Below, piece after piece: positions 34,461 through 46,120 of a stretch of 64,000 bases of DNA (position 1 is the stretch's first letter; every line of letters starts with the position of its first letter). The position numbers were made by a program, and so were the translations under genes. The stretch covers positions 3,658,001-3,722,000 of the forward strand of contig JAUKUA010000006.1 in assembly GCA_030549175.1 (NCBI GenBank), read 5' to 3'. This DNA comes from Lasiosphaeris hirsuta (taxonomy: Eukaryota > Ascomycota > Sordariomycetes > Sordariales > Lasiosphaeriaceae). Below the pieces are notes generated by a model. That model ran no database searches and was not told where the DNA came from. It worked only from the letters and a program-made list of their open reading frames with translations.

Positions 34461-36363
34461 CCTGAGGGATCGTAGAGAAAACAATCAAGGTCGGGTTCGT
34501 AATTAAAGCGTGCCCACGGTTTGGATCGGCCGTGGCGCGCGGGGACAGATTCGTCGAGAAAGGAGAGGGATAATTCGTCCGTCGAGGTTGCTTGCATTCC
34601 AGGTGCATGCGGTCACAAAGAGCGACAGAGTGAGAAATAGGGATATAGGTTCGTCGGGGAGAGAGAGGTTCGTAACGAAAGGCTATTAGGGGGAAAGCTA
34701 GGATCGCGGTGACGGGTCAGGCGCTCAGTGTGAAGAAGGTTGCGGTTTTGGCAGGGAGGAGGCCGACATGTCGGAGGAAGGAGCCGATCGTGGGTTTCCT
34801 GGTCGCATTAGGTATGGGTGGCGCCTTGGTTGGCCTCGCGTGTCTGGCGTCGATGAACCAGTCAAGATGAATGGGAGGCTCGGCGTCAATGTTTACGAGG
34901 CTGAGCGGAGAGTGCCAGAGGCTTGGGCGGCGGCGACATAGGCGCGCGAAAGGACAACGGCTTTTGGAGGTTTGGGAATCAGCCTGTCGGAGCTTCAAGG
35001 ATCGAGGACCGTGTGGCTTGAGGAGATTGGCTAGTCCCAGACCACCCGGATGACGAAAAACTCTGACCAGGGCAGGGTTGCCAAGCCCCAGGACAAGCAA
35101 AAAGCTTCGACCGATCCAAGGCGCCAGAGAACAAAGAGCCTAACTGACGATGTGTGGAGATATGTCGGGGGCCAGGTTTTGCGATGAGGCTCAGAATTGG
35201 AACGAGGTCCTTTGCATTCCGTCCCGATTTCAGGAGTGTGGATAAAGCCGGCGCGCATCGCCTTTTCTCGGTACTGGGTTTGGGCTGGATAGCTACCGTT
35301 GCTCTAAGGCCTGCCGTCGCATGCACGTCAACCCCACGGCCCATACGGAGCACAGTCGCATCCGCCGCCAGAGGGGCCGCTGTGCGTTGTATCTGACTTA
35401 TAACTCCCTCCCGCCCTGACAAGGCGATTGCGGCGCATGTGACGCGACGACAGCCCGCAGTGACGAGGTTCTTGACTCGACGTGGAGAGCTGCTAAAAGA
35501 GCTAGCAATGGGCCTCGAATGGCTAGAGCCGAAGCAGGCTCCTCTTCGGCGGGAGCCTTCGCTGCATGACCTGACAAAGCGCTGGCGATCTGCCGTCGGC
35601 AGCATTGAGACCACGCTGCATGTCATTGCCATGGACGCCGTCTCGCTCCATCCGTTTTGTGCGGCGCAGACCGGGACAGTTGGCCATCCACGCTGACGCC
35701 CAAAACATCCCATCCCAAGCAGCCCTTATCTCCGTCTCTATTCTCCCTCGACCGCCCGAACCGAATGGCAAACACCCATCTTATCTTGCGGCATTTCCCA
35801 CCTGAAGCCTTTATTACGCGGATTGCCTAACTCAGGTGCTGTGCCACAAGATCTCTGAGGAGTGCCTTACCTGACACAGTGTAATGTGTAGCCCATTGGC
35901 TTGGGTCACGAACACCAACCGCTGCCGCCTGTCGGAGGCGCCCCCGCGGTTATCGACACCCTGGCGGCATTTGTCGGCAGCAATTGCGGATCATGACACC
36001 CGCGGATAGGGTTGCAAGAGACATATTACCATTTGCTACATGAACCCAAACACTCTCTAGATACTTTTCCGGTAGCCCGCCAAAAAGAGGAAAGGAATTT
36101 AACACTCGTCCGCGAAATCTACGTTTACGGTCGCTTCGCAGCTCTCGGTATCCTTTGTCTATTGCTGTAGACTCCGTCGAGGATATCCGATGGGGGAACC
36201 TGTATCCGACCGACTCGAACTAAAAGATGATGATGAGAGGAGGTTGGGTGTTTTGCGCACCCAACATCAGTACTCCACCTGACGAAGGAGGAAAGAACCA
36301 CGCGATTAAACACTCTTACAGCCAGTACCGTGAGGGATATGGGAATCCAGCCGAGCGGTGTGC
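34461..36363. other. 1.9-kb region without a confident gene
   Basis: A minus-strand open frame of 244 codons (34979-35713) and several shorter ones are present, but the peptide is Ser/Arg/Pro-rich, has no domain and overlaps equally open frames on the plus strand. This is usual for chance frames in GC-rich DNA. The left end is the carrier promoter and the right end the SR-gene 3' flank. Confidence 0.45.
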
Positions 36364-37635
36364 CTACTCCGCAATGTCGAGGTCATCATGAGCGGGACGT
36401 TCCGGGCTGTCAATGACTAAAGAAATTGTTAGCAGATGTTGCGTTTGTTTCAGAAGGCCTGCATACCCATGGCTTTACGATCATCTCCATTTGCGCCGTT
36501 TTCACGTCTGTCTCTATCATCACGGTCACGATCGCGGTCGTCCTTAATATCACGGTCCCGCTCGCTAAGGGAAGTCTTAGCAAAAAATACAGCATAGTAC
36601 CAGTCACGGATAACTTACCGATCAGGGCTGCGAGAGCGGTCGCGGGTGTCGCGGCGCTCACGGTCGTAGTCGCGATCACGGTCGCGTCGGTCGTCCTTGC
36701 GAGGAGAGTAGTCGCGGGTGCTGCGTCTCGGGCTAGGAGAGCGGCGACGAGGAGAGCTACGCCGGGTGCCGCGATCTCCGCCGCGATCGGCTCCACGCTC
36801 GCCACGGTCCCCGCGATCGCGGTCACTACGGTCGAAGCGCCAAGACGCCGAGGGGGGAGTGCGAGCCCACTTCAACAGAAGGTCAGCGTCCATGCATAAT
36901 ATAGTCGGTCGAACCGCGGCTTACCTCGATCTTAAGGATGTCATCCCGACCCATACGCTTGTTATGCATGTCATGGTACGCGTCATCAGCATCGCGACGG
37001 TCCTCGTACTCCACGAACGCAAACCTAGACACATCTTGTTAGCTTAGATGAACATCTCCATGAAGGTTGGTTGGTACGTACAGTCTGCTGCTAGCAGAGC
37101 GAGGAGCCGGGATGTCACAACGGACTAATCGGCCATAGCTGTTTTAAGATTGTCAGCATATCTCGGAACCCACAGAGTTTGGCAAGAGAGGCGGCAGATC
37201 GCTGTCGCACGCCATCGAACTTGAAATAACTGCCACGACTGGCAGGCGACTCGCCCGAAATAACGAGGAAAAGTGATATCGCCGACCGCTCGATCGAAGG
37301 TAGGAGGGGGACCAGGGCGCGATCGCCTTCGCAAGGCTCGAGCCGACTACGGGGTGCGCGGTAGTGGGAGGACGAAGGGCGGCGTGCGAGGTAAATAGAA
37401 ATATATAAGAGACGCAGCGAGGGCGGGGGTCTTCGGCGACGGGGGAGCAGGAGAGGATGCGGAGGTTGGGGAGGACGGAGGAAGGAAGGTAATCGAGAAT
37501 CGGGACTCGAACGAAGCCGACGGTCGAGTCATCGCCGCGTTGCTAGACGTACCGCTCGAATTCGTACGCGAGGTCGCGCGCGCGAGTGCCGTGGCTGAAG
37601 CCCGTCACGTAGAGCGTGGTGCCGTTACGAGACAT
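36364..37635 (-). CDS. SR-type splicing protein, one RRM plus RS tail
   Basis: Exons 37635..37553, 37138..37082, 37024..36925, 36869..36619, 36564..36467 and 36416..36364 give 213 residues. The RRM spans about residues 7-80: TTLYVTGFSHGTRARDLAYE has the RNP2 strand (LYVTGF) and RLFAFVEYED the RNP1 strand. The tail is built from Arg-Ser/Arg-Asp dipeptides (DRSDRDRGDRGERG, RRSSPRRRSPSPRRS, DYDRERRDTRDRSRSPDR). Such proteins bind exonic enhancers and recruit spliceosome parts in the nucleus; it is nearest to fission yeast Srp1/Srp2-type proteins. The first intron is 414 nt, far longer than the other four (50-57 nt), which may allow regulated splicing of its own transcript. Confidence 0.9.
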
Positions 37636-38390
37636 GTTGGATTGTTGCTTGGTGTCGGTGGTGGGTTGTATTCGGTCGTTGGCGGCGAGAATTGGCTGAA
37701 ATTTTTCTGAGCGGTTGTACTAAGCGTGACGGTGGCGCAAGGCCGTTCAGCAAAGCTGATGTGCGCAGACAGGCGCAATTGATATTCGCTGTTGTAGTTA
37801 AAGAAATGGAGTCGCTCGAAGCCTGTTGTCAAGAAGACTGGAGAGCTGAGGTAGGAGCTATAGCAAGGTGTTGGAGTGATGGATGGCGACGAGGTGAGAA
37901 TTGGAGTTTGCCAGGAGAAAGAAAGCCTTCTGGGGAAGGGTCCGGGCGCCCCCCCGGCTACCCACATTGAAATCCTGCCTGATTGGCTGCCGCCACCTGG
38001 CGGCCAGTGCATGGGGGTCCAAGGTCTGCGGGTGTTGTCAGCCAAGAATCCACGGCTCCGTCCAGACTAGACGCCCTTCCCGATAGCCAACCACACATCA
38101 GATAAACAATGACACAACAAGGCAGCCTTTTTGGAGGCCAGTCACAAATACACTGAAAACAAGCATTGCAGATTTTTTTTCTTTCATGATTTCATTTGGT
38201 AGGGGATTTCCCAGTTGAAATTGTTATATTTCATTGATTCGTCACCATGTTATGTTTTTTTTTGTCCACCCATCCCAAGCAAAAGAGAGGGATGAGCCGC
38301 GCAAGCAGCTTACACTGAGCATTCAATCTCAAGGAAGCCTCACAACCACAAGGCGAAGTGCAGTGGTAGTGTACACAATCCCAAAACCCT
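37636..38390. other. Upstream region of the SR gene
   Basis: The stretch lies between the SR-gene start and the sterol acyltransferase 3' end. No frame on either strand is recognisable. T-rich runs at about 38175 and 38260 probably belong to the 3' flank of the acyltransferase. Confidence 0.5.
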
Positions 38391-40473
38391 TTACAATATC
38401 AGATACAGGCTGCACAAGAGACTTGGTCCGGTAAAAATGCCAAACCAAAAGAACATGTTCCCCACCGTTGACCGGTTACGAAGCCATTTTGTCCTACTCA
38501 ATCCCACCAGCTACAGTGCACATGGTCAGCAAACAAAGCAAAAATCACACCGGCTCAACTTACCGGCAGCTGGCACATCTGCAGGAATAGCAGATACCCC
38601 CTGAGCTTCTTGAAGATACACCACATGACCAGCTCATGCACACACGCCGACAGCAGGAAAGTGAGCAGCGTCGCCGTATGCTTGTCCACCCTCATGGCCG
38701 AGATGGAAGAATGATAGACGTGGCGCAACAGGAAGTTGTGGACCGGCCGGTTCCAGTCCCGGGCGAACTGGTCCCATGAGACTGAGTTCCACCACGCATC
38801 ATAGAAGTTTCGGTCGGCAAAGTACGTCATCTCAGCAGTAAAGTTGAGAATCGTCTCCCAGATCAGATACCATGCCAGGAGGTATTCCAGCATAAATGGG
38901 AAGATAAGATCCGATAACATCCAGGGGAAATACTGGAAACGCGTCGCGATCGGCACCCCCTCATCCTTCATCCGTACCGTCTCCATGACGACCGGATAGA
39001 TGTAGGTCTGCGAGATCAGGATCATGACGAAGATGACGCCAAAGCAGGCTGCCGCCTTCTCGGCCGCGTAGCTAAGGCTAATTGATTCGGATCGCGGGTA
39101 CTCAAGCTCGTAGACAAGCGTCGGCAGCACAATGAACTCGTAATGGTTGGCGAGCGTGAGGTTATTGGGGTAGGCATGTGCTGCCGCTGTTGACTTCCCC
39201 TTGAGCTCATCGGTGAGTGCGTCAACCTCCCACTTGAGCATGCGCTCGAAAACGTCGACCTGGTCCCCATCCAGCAGCTCGCCCGAGCTGATGGCAGTAG
39301 CAATCTTGTCAATGTCGGGGACCTTCATGTAGGGCATCGACCGACGAAGCTCTTTGTACTCGTGGGCCGAGGGAGGAGCGGCAAGATGGGAGGTGGAGAT
39401 GGCAGAAACTGGTGGTTCGGTTGTTGATGGTGAATGGATAGGGGAGATGTGCTCCAGTTCCTTCAGCTTCGCCAGCAGTTGCGACCTCTTCTTGTACGCC
39501 GACGAGAGATACCCGTTATAGAAGGCGAACGAGTGCATCTTCATGAGCATTGTCAGGCCATGCATGACAAAAAACACGGTGTGAGTCCACGGCCAGTCCC
39601 TGAGCATTGTCAACCCAATGACGGCGGCAATGAACACGCTCTGCCAAATCTGTATCACAAACAACAATCAGTCCGTAACATGCCAAAATGTCGGAAATCA
39701 CAGGGACCTACATTCTGCAAAACCCACCCTGTCCGATCCCAATCCACCAAACCTCGCCTCACCATCCTCTGCAAAACCCACCCCACCCCCGTCACTGCAC
39801 ACATCACCCCATCAGCAACCAACAACACCAACACATCCTTCCGAAACATGGTCCTCATAACCTCGTTCGTCCCCAGCGGGTTCCCATGCCTCTGGTAATT
39901 CTGCGCGCCGACCCTGACCACAAACAGGAACACCGCCATCCAGAACAGCGTAAAGAACCCATGGAAGATGCTATTCGCCTCCGGATTCTGCCGATCAAAC
40001 GCTGAGAACGTCCTCGTGAACACCAAATCCGAAAACTTCCCCCGCCGCCGCCGGCCCCCCTTGGCGGCAGCCGTCACCGCCGCGCGCTCCAGCAAGCCGT
40101 GCCGCACCGCCTCATGGACAGCAAGAGCGTCAGCCGCGGTGGTGGTGACGACGAAGCCGCCGGGGCGATGCCTCGCGGCCGCCACAGGCCCGGTCTTAAG
40201 GAGCGGGAGCCCCCCCTTCCGGAGGTCGAGGTGGCTGGTCCCGCCGGGCTTAGCCGTGGGCGGTGTTGATGGGCGGTGGTGCACGATGGTGGGGATTGCG
40301 TCGGGCGGGGTGGACGGGCCGTCGTAGTCTTCCTCGCTGGTTGTCTCGGAGGGGTCAAGTCCCGGGTTACTATCGGTCACGACGAACGAGATTTCCTGGA
40401 AACTCGGCGGGGACGTCCTGCGCGGTGTCAGGTCATGGTCGGCTGCGGCTCTGGCCCCCCGGCGGGGATCCAT
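38391..40473 (-). CDS. ARE2: Sterol O-acyltransferase (MBOAT family)
   Basis: Exons 40473..39712, 39649..38564 and 38510..38391 give 655 residues. A hydrophilic N-terminus of about 190 residues is followed by many membrane helices. MBOAT marks are FADRNFYDAWWN (533-542), WNRPVHNFLLRHVYHSS and the likely active His592 in LSACVHELVMW. The C-terminal exon gives GNMFFWFGIFTGPSLLCSLY, typical of Are1/Are2. The enzyme makes steryl esters from ergosterol and acyl-CoA in the ER for storage in lipid droplets. The FYxDWWN motif reads FYDAWWN, with Ala539 in the place of the usual Asp. Start at 40473 (MDPRRG) was chosen over an in-frame upstream ATG because family N-termini begin about here. Confidence 0.94.
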
Positions 40474-41863
40474 GACGGTGGCACGGGCTGTAAGATACGG
40501 GGTCGACCCGTGGGAGATGCCGGTGTGGTGTGATGGATAGAGGCAGAGGTGATTGAGTTGGTGGGAAACGGGACGTCGCGGGCGAAGGGTGAAATGTTTA
40601 GTCAATCACCATGCGGAATGCCAATCGCGAACGACGCCTCGATGAGCATATGTTTAGAGGTGGGATAACTGCAGGGTAAAAAAGCTTGATTGAGAAGGCC
40701 TGAAATAAACGGTCAGGCTATTTGGGCCACCAAATACTACATCGGGGAGGGGGAAGTAGGAATGGACGGTGGCCATCCCACGCGCTCTCCAGCGGCATTA
40801 TACAGCAGCAGAGCAGCCCACTCAATTGCACGAGTCCCGGAAGTGGTGGAAGTCGGGGACGGGATCTCTTTGGCTAGATTCCATGTCAGGTTCCATGGGA
40901 CGTTCCATGGCTGCCGAAGCAGCGTCACGTCAGCCATGGACGTGAAAGAAAGGGAATGTTCGCGGCTCCCACCGTGAGCTTGGAGCCTGGGGTGGAATGG
41001 CTGACGAGCACATGCAGCCCTGAAGAGCAGAACCCTGTAGCGCAGTTGGTCGCCGGGGGCTCCGTAAGTCGTGGCACAGGGTATGTGAGGTAATCGGGCA
41101 CCAGGGGAAACAGTGGCGAAGCGAGCGAGATACGTGAAGTGCATGTAGCCCCTAGACAAAGAGCCCTTTCCTTGTTCTCCGAATCGCGATGATCGGAGCG
41201 CGAGAGACGGCAATGTGAGGTCATCCAGTCGCTCCGGGTCCGGCCCCCGGAGTCCAACGGACGAAGAATGATCCATTGCTTGTCAGCCGAGGGGTGGGGG
41301 CTCAGGGGGGCGTTCAACACTGCTGGTCACTGGCGCGGTAGGGCTGCATGGCTCCGCACTGTGGCCCAGAGAGTGGACAGCAATCCGATCGATCCGAACG
41401 GGGTCAAGGGTTCTCACCCATGATGGGTCCGATTTCTCCCGCCTAAAGCTCCTCCCGCGCGGCAACCCAACTCGATACCTACATACAGAACAAACAATGA
41501 AGCGAAACTCCCCACCCTCCTCGCCTGGCCTTTCTGATCCCGACTGAGCCCAGAAGCTGCCCAACTCGTATTACAGTCAAAATTGGAGCGTGAACTCCAA
41601 CGTGGGCCCCTGTCCAAGACACCAGGTGCTGGCACCGAAACTCTGCAAAGAAAGAAAAACCGCCAAATCAAATCCGGATTGACTCTCAATCAAGATACTG
41701 TGGAGGAAAATGAGAAGACCCAAGCAGCCATTCTAGCACGGCATAGAGGAGAAAGAACAAGCCCCATGTCAACTCGACTTTTCCCGAAACCTGCCTGGCC
41801 GCCCGTCCATGTGGAGACTAGTACCCTCCTCCTGTGTCCTGTCCGCGAAGCAGCTTATTATGT
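40474..41863. other. Intergenic, acyltransferase promoter and fimbrin 3' flank
   Basis: Frames of 90-180 codons on the minus strand (for example 40737-41276) have no domain or splice support. No regulatory site is claimed. Confidence 0.5.
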
Positions 41864-44071
41864 CTACTGCATCTTCTCGTGTGTCGCCATGAGCGAACCT
41901 AGTGTTTTGTTAGCCTATGTTTTCTCTATGCCCGCAACTGAATTCCAGCCACTCACCAATAAATGTCGTCACCAGCCGGCTGCGGACCTGGCAAATATCC
42001 TCGGGTACCAACCAAATGGTTGCTCCCAACTTTCTCGCAATGCTGATGCTGAGCTTGGCGTTCAGGTATGCTTCCTCATCGCTGCGGCCGGGGGTGACCA
42101 GGTCGTAGTCGACATAGCTGCTCTTCATTCCGTTCAGCACATCCAGCAAGAAGATGCCGGTACCAATTGCGGGGTCCTTGAACGACCGAATCGCCGAGTT
42201 CCGGCCACCCTTGCGGCTCATCTCGTTGGCCCACTTTACCATCTCGGAATCTGTAATCTCGCGCTTGCCGAGGCGCTGAGCCAGCCCCTTGAGCGTCAGC
42301 GTGATATCCTTGCGCATGAGCTGCCAGACCAAGCCGAGGGTCAGCGTGCGTTGCCCGTCCGTGATGTCGGCGCCCTGGATGCCGACAAGTGAGAAACCGT
42401 ACTGCTTGCCAAGCTCAATGGCGTAGTTGGTGTTCTCGACAGCCTTGAACCGTGACATCTCGCCTCCGTGTGCAGGCGGCTTGTTGACGTGGCGCCAGTT
42501 GACCGAGCCCTTGATCACCTTGTCGTAAGCCTGCAACAAAACGCTACCATCACGAAGATCGTCAAAGAATGACTGCACGGCCGGCTGCACATCGAGGCTG
42601 TTGAGCCAAAGGGTGAAAACACGGGCCTCACGCTCTCCCTCGGCATCGAAATCCTCAACCTCCAGCTTCTCCTCCTCGGTGATCGGGTCGAGCGCGGGAT
42701 GCGTGTTGAACAGGTTGGCAACGAAAGCAAGGTTGAGTTTGGGGTTTCCGGCTACAAGGGAGGTGGGGCTGAGGAACTTTCGGCATCCAAGTCTGTCGGC
42801 ATTTTGGAGAACCTCTTCGGCTCGTTGATGGAGATCCCTTGTTTGTAGAGGGGCGCGGGTGCAGCCGTATTCAGATCCGATTTGCGCGAGGAGAACTGTG
42901 TAGTTCTCGCCATCCTTGACGTCACTCGAGAAGTTGTTTACCCTCCGCGGCCAGTTGGCGGCCTTGAGGTGATAGTTGAACCACCGGAGGAGGATTTGCT
43001 CAGGCGGGAGTCTCAGGAACTGCTCGAGGGTCTCATCCTCATCAAGCAGCCGGTAAAGTTCGGGGTGGAGCTTGATATCAATCTTGCCAAGCAGACCGCG
43101 GCGAATGATCTGCCAAATCAACCCAAGGATAAGATGCTCGCGAACCTCAATGATGTCACCGCTACCGATGTTCACAACTGAGCAGCCTATACCCTTTGCC
43201 GACTCAATAACGATATTGTTGTTCTCCGTCATCTGAAAAGCGTTGAGGTTCTTCGTCTTCCTCCCTGGAAGGTTCATGACACGCTCATCGATGGTATCAG
43301 GTACACTGTCGTTGATGAGCTTCGCCAGAACCAAGCCATCCTTGCACTCATCGAACATCTCGAAGGTGTCAGTTGGGAAAGGCAGTCGGGCACCGATATC
43401 GGGGTCGCCGGCAAGAACGGCGTTGATATGGCGAGTAAACTCGGTGCGCTCGTCCTCGTTGATGGTGTGAGTGATGTTGGCATTCGAACCCTGGACGTGG
43501 ATCTTGCCGCTTCCGCCGATGCTGCCCTTGGATACATGGCCGCCTGTTCGCTGAGATATCACATTTGCTGGCGAGGAGGGCGCACCGCCGACAGCGCGCT
43601 TCTGAGCGGCGGCCGGGGGAGCGTCGCGGAGCTTGGCGATGAGCTAAAATGCGGCCAAGGTCAGTTTCGTGATCCGCATGGCAGTTTCAGACATCCTCGA
43701 GAGCTTGCCGCTCCCCGGGGAGCCATAGTCAATAGTACTTTTCGTGGAGAGGGTAAGACGTACTCCGACATAGTCCTCCAGCTCAACACGCCTGGAAGAA
43801 TCGAGATCAACGTCCTTTAGCGCTTGACGCACGATATCGTAGGGCTGACGCTCGCTCGTTTGCGTGGCCTTGATGGCTGTCGCCTCGTCAATGTACCCCT
43901 TGTCGTCGACGTCGAGCTTGCGGAAGGCATCGGTTAACCCAAAGATCTCGTTTTGCTGGAACTGAGGAAATTTCCTAGCGGTATGTCAGTTTCGTCTGCC
44001 AGGGATGCACTGGAATCGCATCGCCTCGGGGGGCTCGGGATGTCGCACCTCTGCAGCTTGAGGACGTTCAT
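41864..44071 (-). CDS. SAC6: Fimbrin/plastin, actin-bundling protein
   Basis: Exons 44071..44049, 43974..43764, 43643..41957 and 41898..41864 give 651 residues. The first 75 or so residues are an EF-hand-like module (NEIFGLTDAFRKLDVDDKGY, DVDLDSSRRVELEDYVG). Then come four calponin-homology domains in two tandem actin-binding units, with marks such as FPTDTFEMFDECKDGLVLAKL, NLNAFQMTENNNIVIESAK, ILLRWFNYHLKAANWPRRV and FRAVENTNY-like RFKAVENTNYAIELGKQYG. The protein cross-links actin filaments in cortical patches and is needed for endocytosis and tip growth. It ends HEKMQ. The first exon of 23 bases was placed from the conserved start MNVLKLQRKFPQF. Confidence 0.96.
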
Positions 44072-45036
44072 GATTGCGCGGCGGGGTAGCCGTGGAAATT
44101 ATGCGATCAGCTATATGCAGGCGCAAAGTGCCTCTCTGCTTATGGAGTGAAGATGCTCAATAAGATGAGGGCGAGGGTTCTGCTGGGATAGAGAGGGATT
44201 GCCACAAAGAGGGCGAGCAGCTGCGCAAAGCAATATGATTGTGGTCACAGCAAGGCGGGACACGAGGGCACAGAGAGTCGAAATGGGACGAGTTTTGTAT
44301 CGCAGGAAGCTGCGGCGTACTGTCCTCCGCCAAGTTATGTTGGCGGGGGCGGGGGAGGTTCCTGGCTGCGCTGCACGAGCAGCAACACGGGACTGATGTA
44401 ATCCGCCTCCACCGGGCAGCTGGGGAGCCAGCCACCAGCCACTAAAAAAGGGGGCCTGAAGGGGGATTGCGTAACGGCCCAATCGTTGCTTCAGGCAGCC
44501 GAAATTCTCAGGGAATCCACAACCGGTCCGGTTGCCTCCTTGTTTCGAAGACCCTGAAGACAATGTTAGGAAGGTACAAGGAAGGGGTGGCCAGACCGTG
44601 CTGTGCCCAGGGTCCTTTTCTAGCGGAACGGGACAATTTTAGTTCTCTGCACTTCTCTGGGTATCTCCACGAGAACTTCAAGCCACGATTGGGTGACGCA
44701 GCGAGCGAGACAATTCTTAGGCACGGCCAATTGAACAAGACTGGAAAACCTAAAAGATCTCAATTGAACCTCTAAGAACGCCGCTGCCTTGATTTTGCGC
44801 CAAGGTCCGAAACACATACGCAGCGAACCCGAATTGAACGCGCGTAAGTTATTAGGGAGGTAAGAGCAGGCTTTACTGTAAAAGGGAAGAAGAAAAAAAA
44901 AAAAATTGTCTTGCGTACGGCTCACTAACAGGCCGCAGCAGCGACAACGGGAAGCGCTTATTGACGAGCAGCCGTCACACAGCCCCCTGCTTACAGAGGG
45001 CCTCAGTCGAAGCCGAGTGGCTTATATCCGCCCAAC
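44072..45036. promoter_or_regulatory. Bidirectional region fimbrin / RING-ankyrin gene
   Basis: This 965-bp stretch separates two divergent starts. Frames present (for example minus 44111-44563) have no recognisable content. An A run (about 44892-44906) lies before the plus-strand gene. Confidence 0.4.
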
Positions 45037-45801
45037 ATGGCCGCAACATGCAGAGCCTGCCAGGACCCGCTCGTCCTCACCCTCGACCCGGAAGAGTCAG
45101 GCGACGAGGGCCAGACGGTGCCGGACGACCTCGAGCTCCCCTGCGGCTGCCACTTCCACTGGCAGTGCCTACTAGATCAGTCCCCGGAGATCGCTCTCTC
45201 CCTAAAGTGCCCATCGTGCGGCGCCTTCCTGCCCACCAACGGCGCCGGCGCGTCCGTGACCAACCCCTTCCGGCCCGCGGCTGAGGCCACGCCGATCCTG
45301 ACACGGTACACCAACGAGGGCGGCGTCGTGGATGATCTAGACATTTTCCCTACCCTGACTGAGGAGGCCTTTCTGGCTGCGCACCCTGAGGCTCGCCCCG
45401 CGCGCGCCATGCACACCATGGCGGCCGAGGGCGATGTGGCCGGCATCGTGGAGCTGCTGATGGACGTGGACTCCGACGGCGATGTTGATGCGACGGCTGC
45501 GCAGCTCATCCGGTGGACTGACCCGCTCAATGATGGACGGAGCGCACTGCATGTTGCGCTCGAGTCAAACCAAGAGGAGGTCTTTTGGCTGCTACTGTGG
45601 CTGGGCAGTGCCGTGCACACCAGCGTTTTCCCCTTGGCGGCAGTCCAGGGGGCGGAACAGCTGGGCTTGTCGAGGGGCCCGGTTTCACGGGATGAGGACG
45701 TCAGGTTTATCCAAGATGAAGCTGGCCGCAGTCCGGCGCAGATGCTCTCCGAGCTAGGGCCGCCGTGGAGTATTTATGTCGAATCGGGGCTGTTGAACTA
45801 A
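45037..45801 (+). CDS. RING finger and ankyrin-repeat protein
   Basis: A single exon gives 254 residues. The N-terminus is a RING finger with C5xxC8, C36, H39/H41, C44 and C58PSC61 (TCRACQD.., LPCGCHFHWQCLL, KCPSCG). Residues about 125-195 hold one or two ankyrin-type repeats (ARAMHTMAAEGDVAGIVELL, DGRSALHVALESNQEEVFWL). RING plus ankyrin proteins are usually ubiquitin ligases that pick targets through the ankyrin part, so an E3 role is inferred, with no known target. No intron is needed and the ATG has a good context (ccgcccaacATGG). Confidence 0.85.
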   Translation: MAATCRACQDPLVLTLDPEESGDEGQTVPDDLELPCGCHFHWQCLLDQSPEIALSLKCPSCGAFLPTNGAGASVTNPFRPAAEATPILTRYTNEGGVVDDLDIFPTLTEEAFLAAHPEARPARAMHTMAAEGDVAGIVELLMDVDSDGDVDATAAQLIRWTDPLNDGRSALHVALESNQEEVFWLLLWLGSAVHTSVFPLAAVQGAEQLGLSRGPVSRDEDVRFIQDEAGRSPAQMLSELGPPWSIYVESGLLN

Positions 45802-46120
45802 GAGGGTTGTATGCCACGAGATGGAGGCAAAGAAAAATATGAGCTAACAAGGCATAAGGAACCCGCTATGCTAGTAGAGGAGGCTGAAATACACCTTGTG
45901 TCCCGCATCGTCGAGGACAACACAAAAGACTTTGAAGGATTCGTACACACCATCAAATGGGTGTGCCTAACTTATTCACAGTTGGCAGCGGGTGCTTTGC
46001 GACAGATGTTTCGTTATTCCCTGCTCAAAGTTGTGCTACGATATGCTGCAGACTAGGTCCAAGGCACATCGCACTAGATTTACGTACGCTACATCTAGAT
46101 GGGAAAATTTGCCCGGTATT
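45802..46120. other. Convergent 3' flanks
   Basis: This short intergenic piece lies between two convergent genes and nothing else is seen in it. Confidence 0.6.

Noticed and set aside
34979..35713. 244-codon minus-strand frame
   Set aside because: Ser/Arg/Pro-rich without domain, overlapping equally open plus-strand frames in GC-rich DNA; no splice partner.
41030..41100. tRNA-like text (gtagcgcagttggt)
   Set aside because: Resembles a tRNA D-arm start, but no anticodon arm, no GGTTCRA T-loop and no pairing acceptor stem follow.
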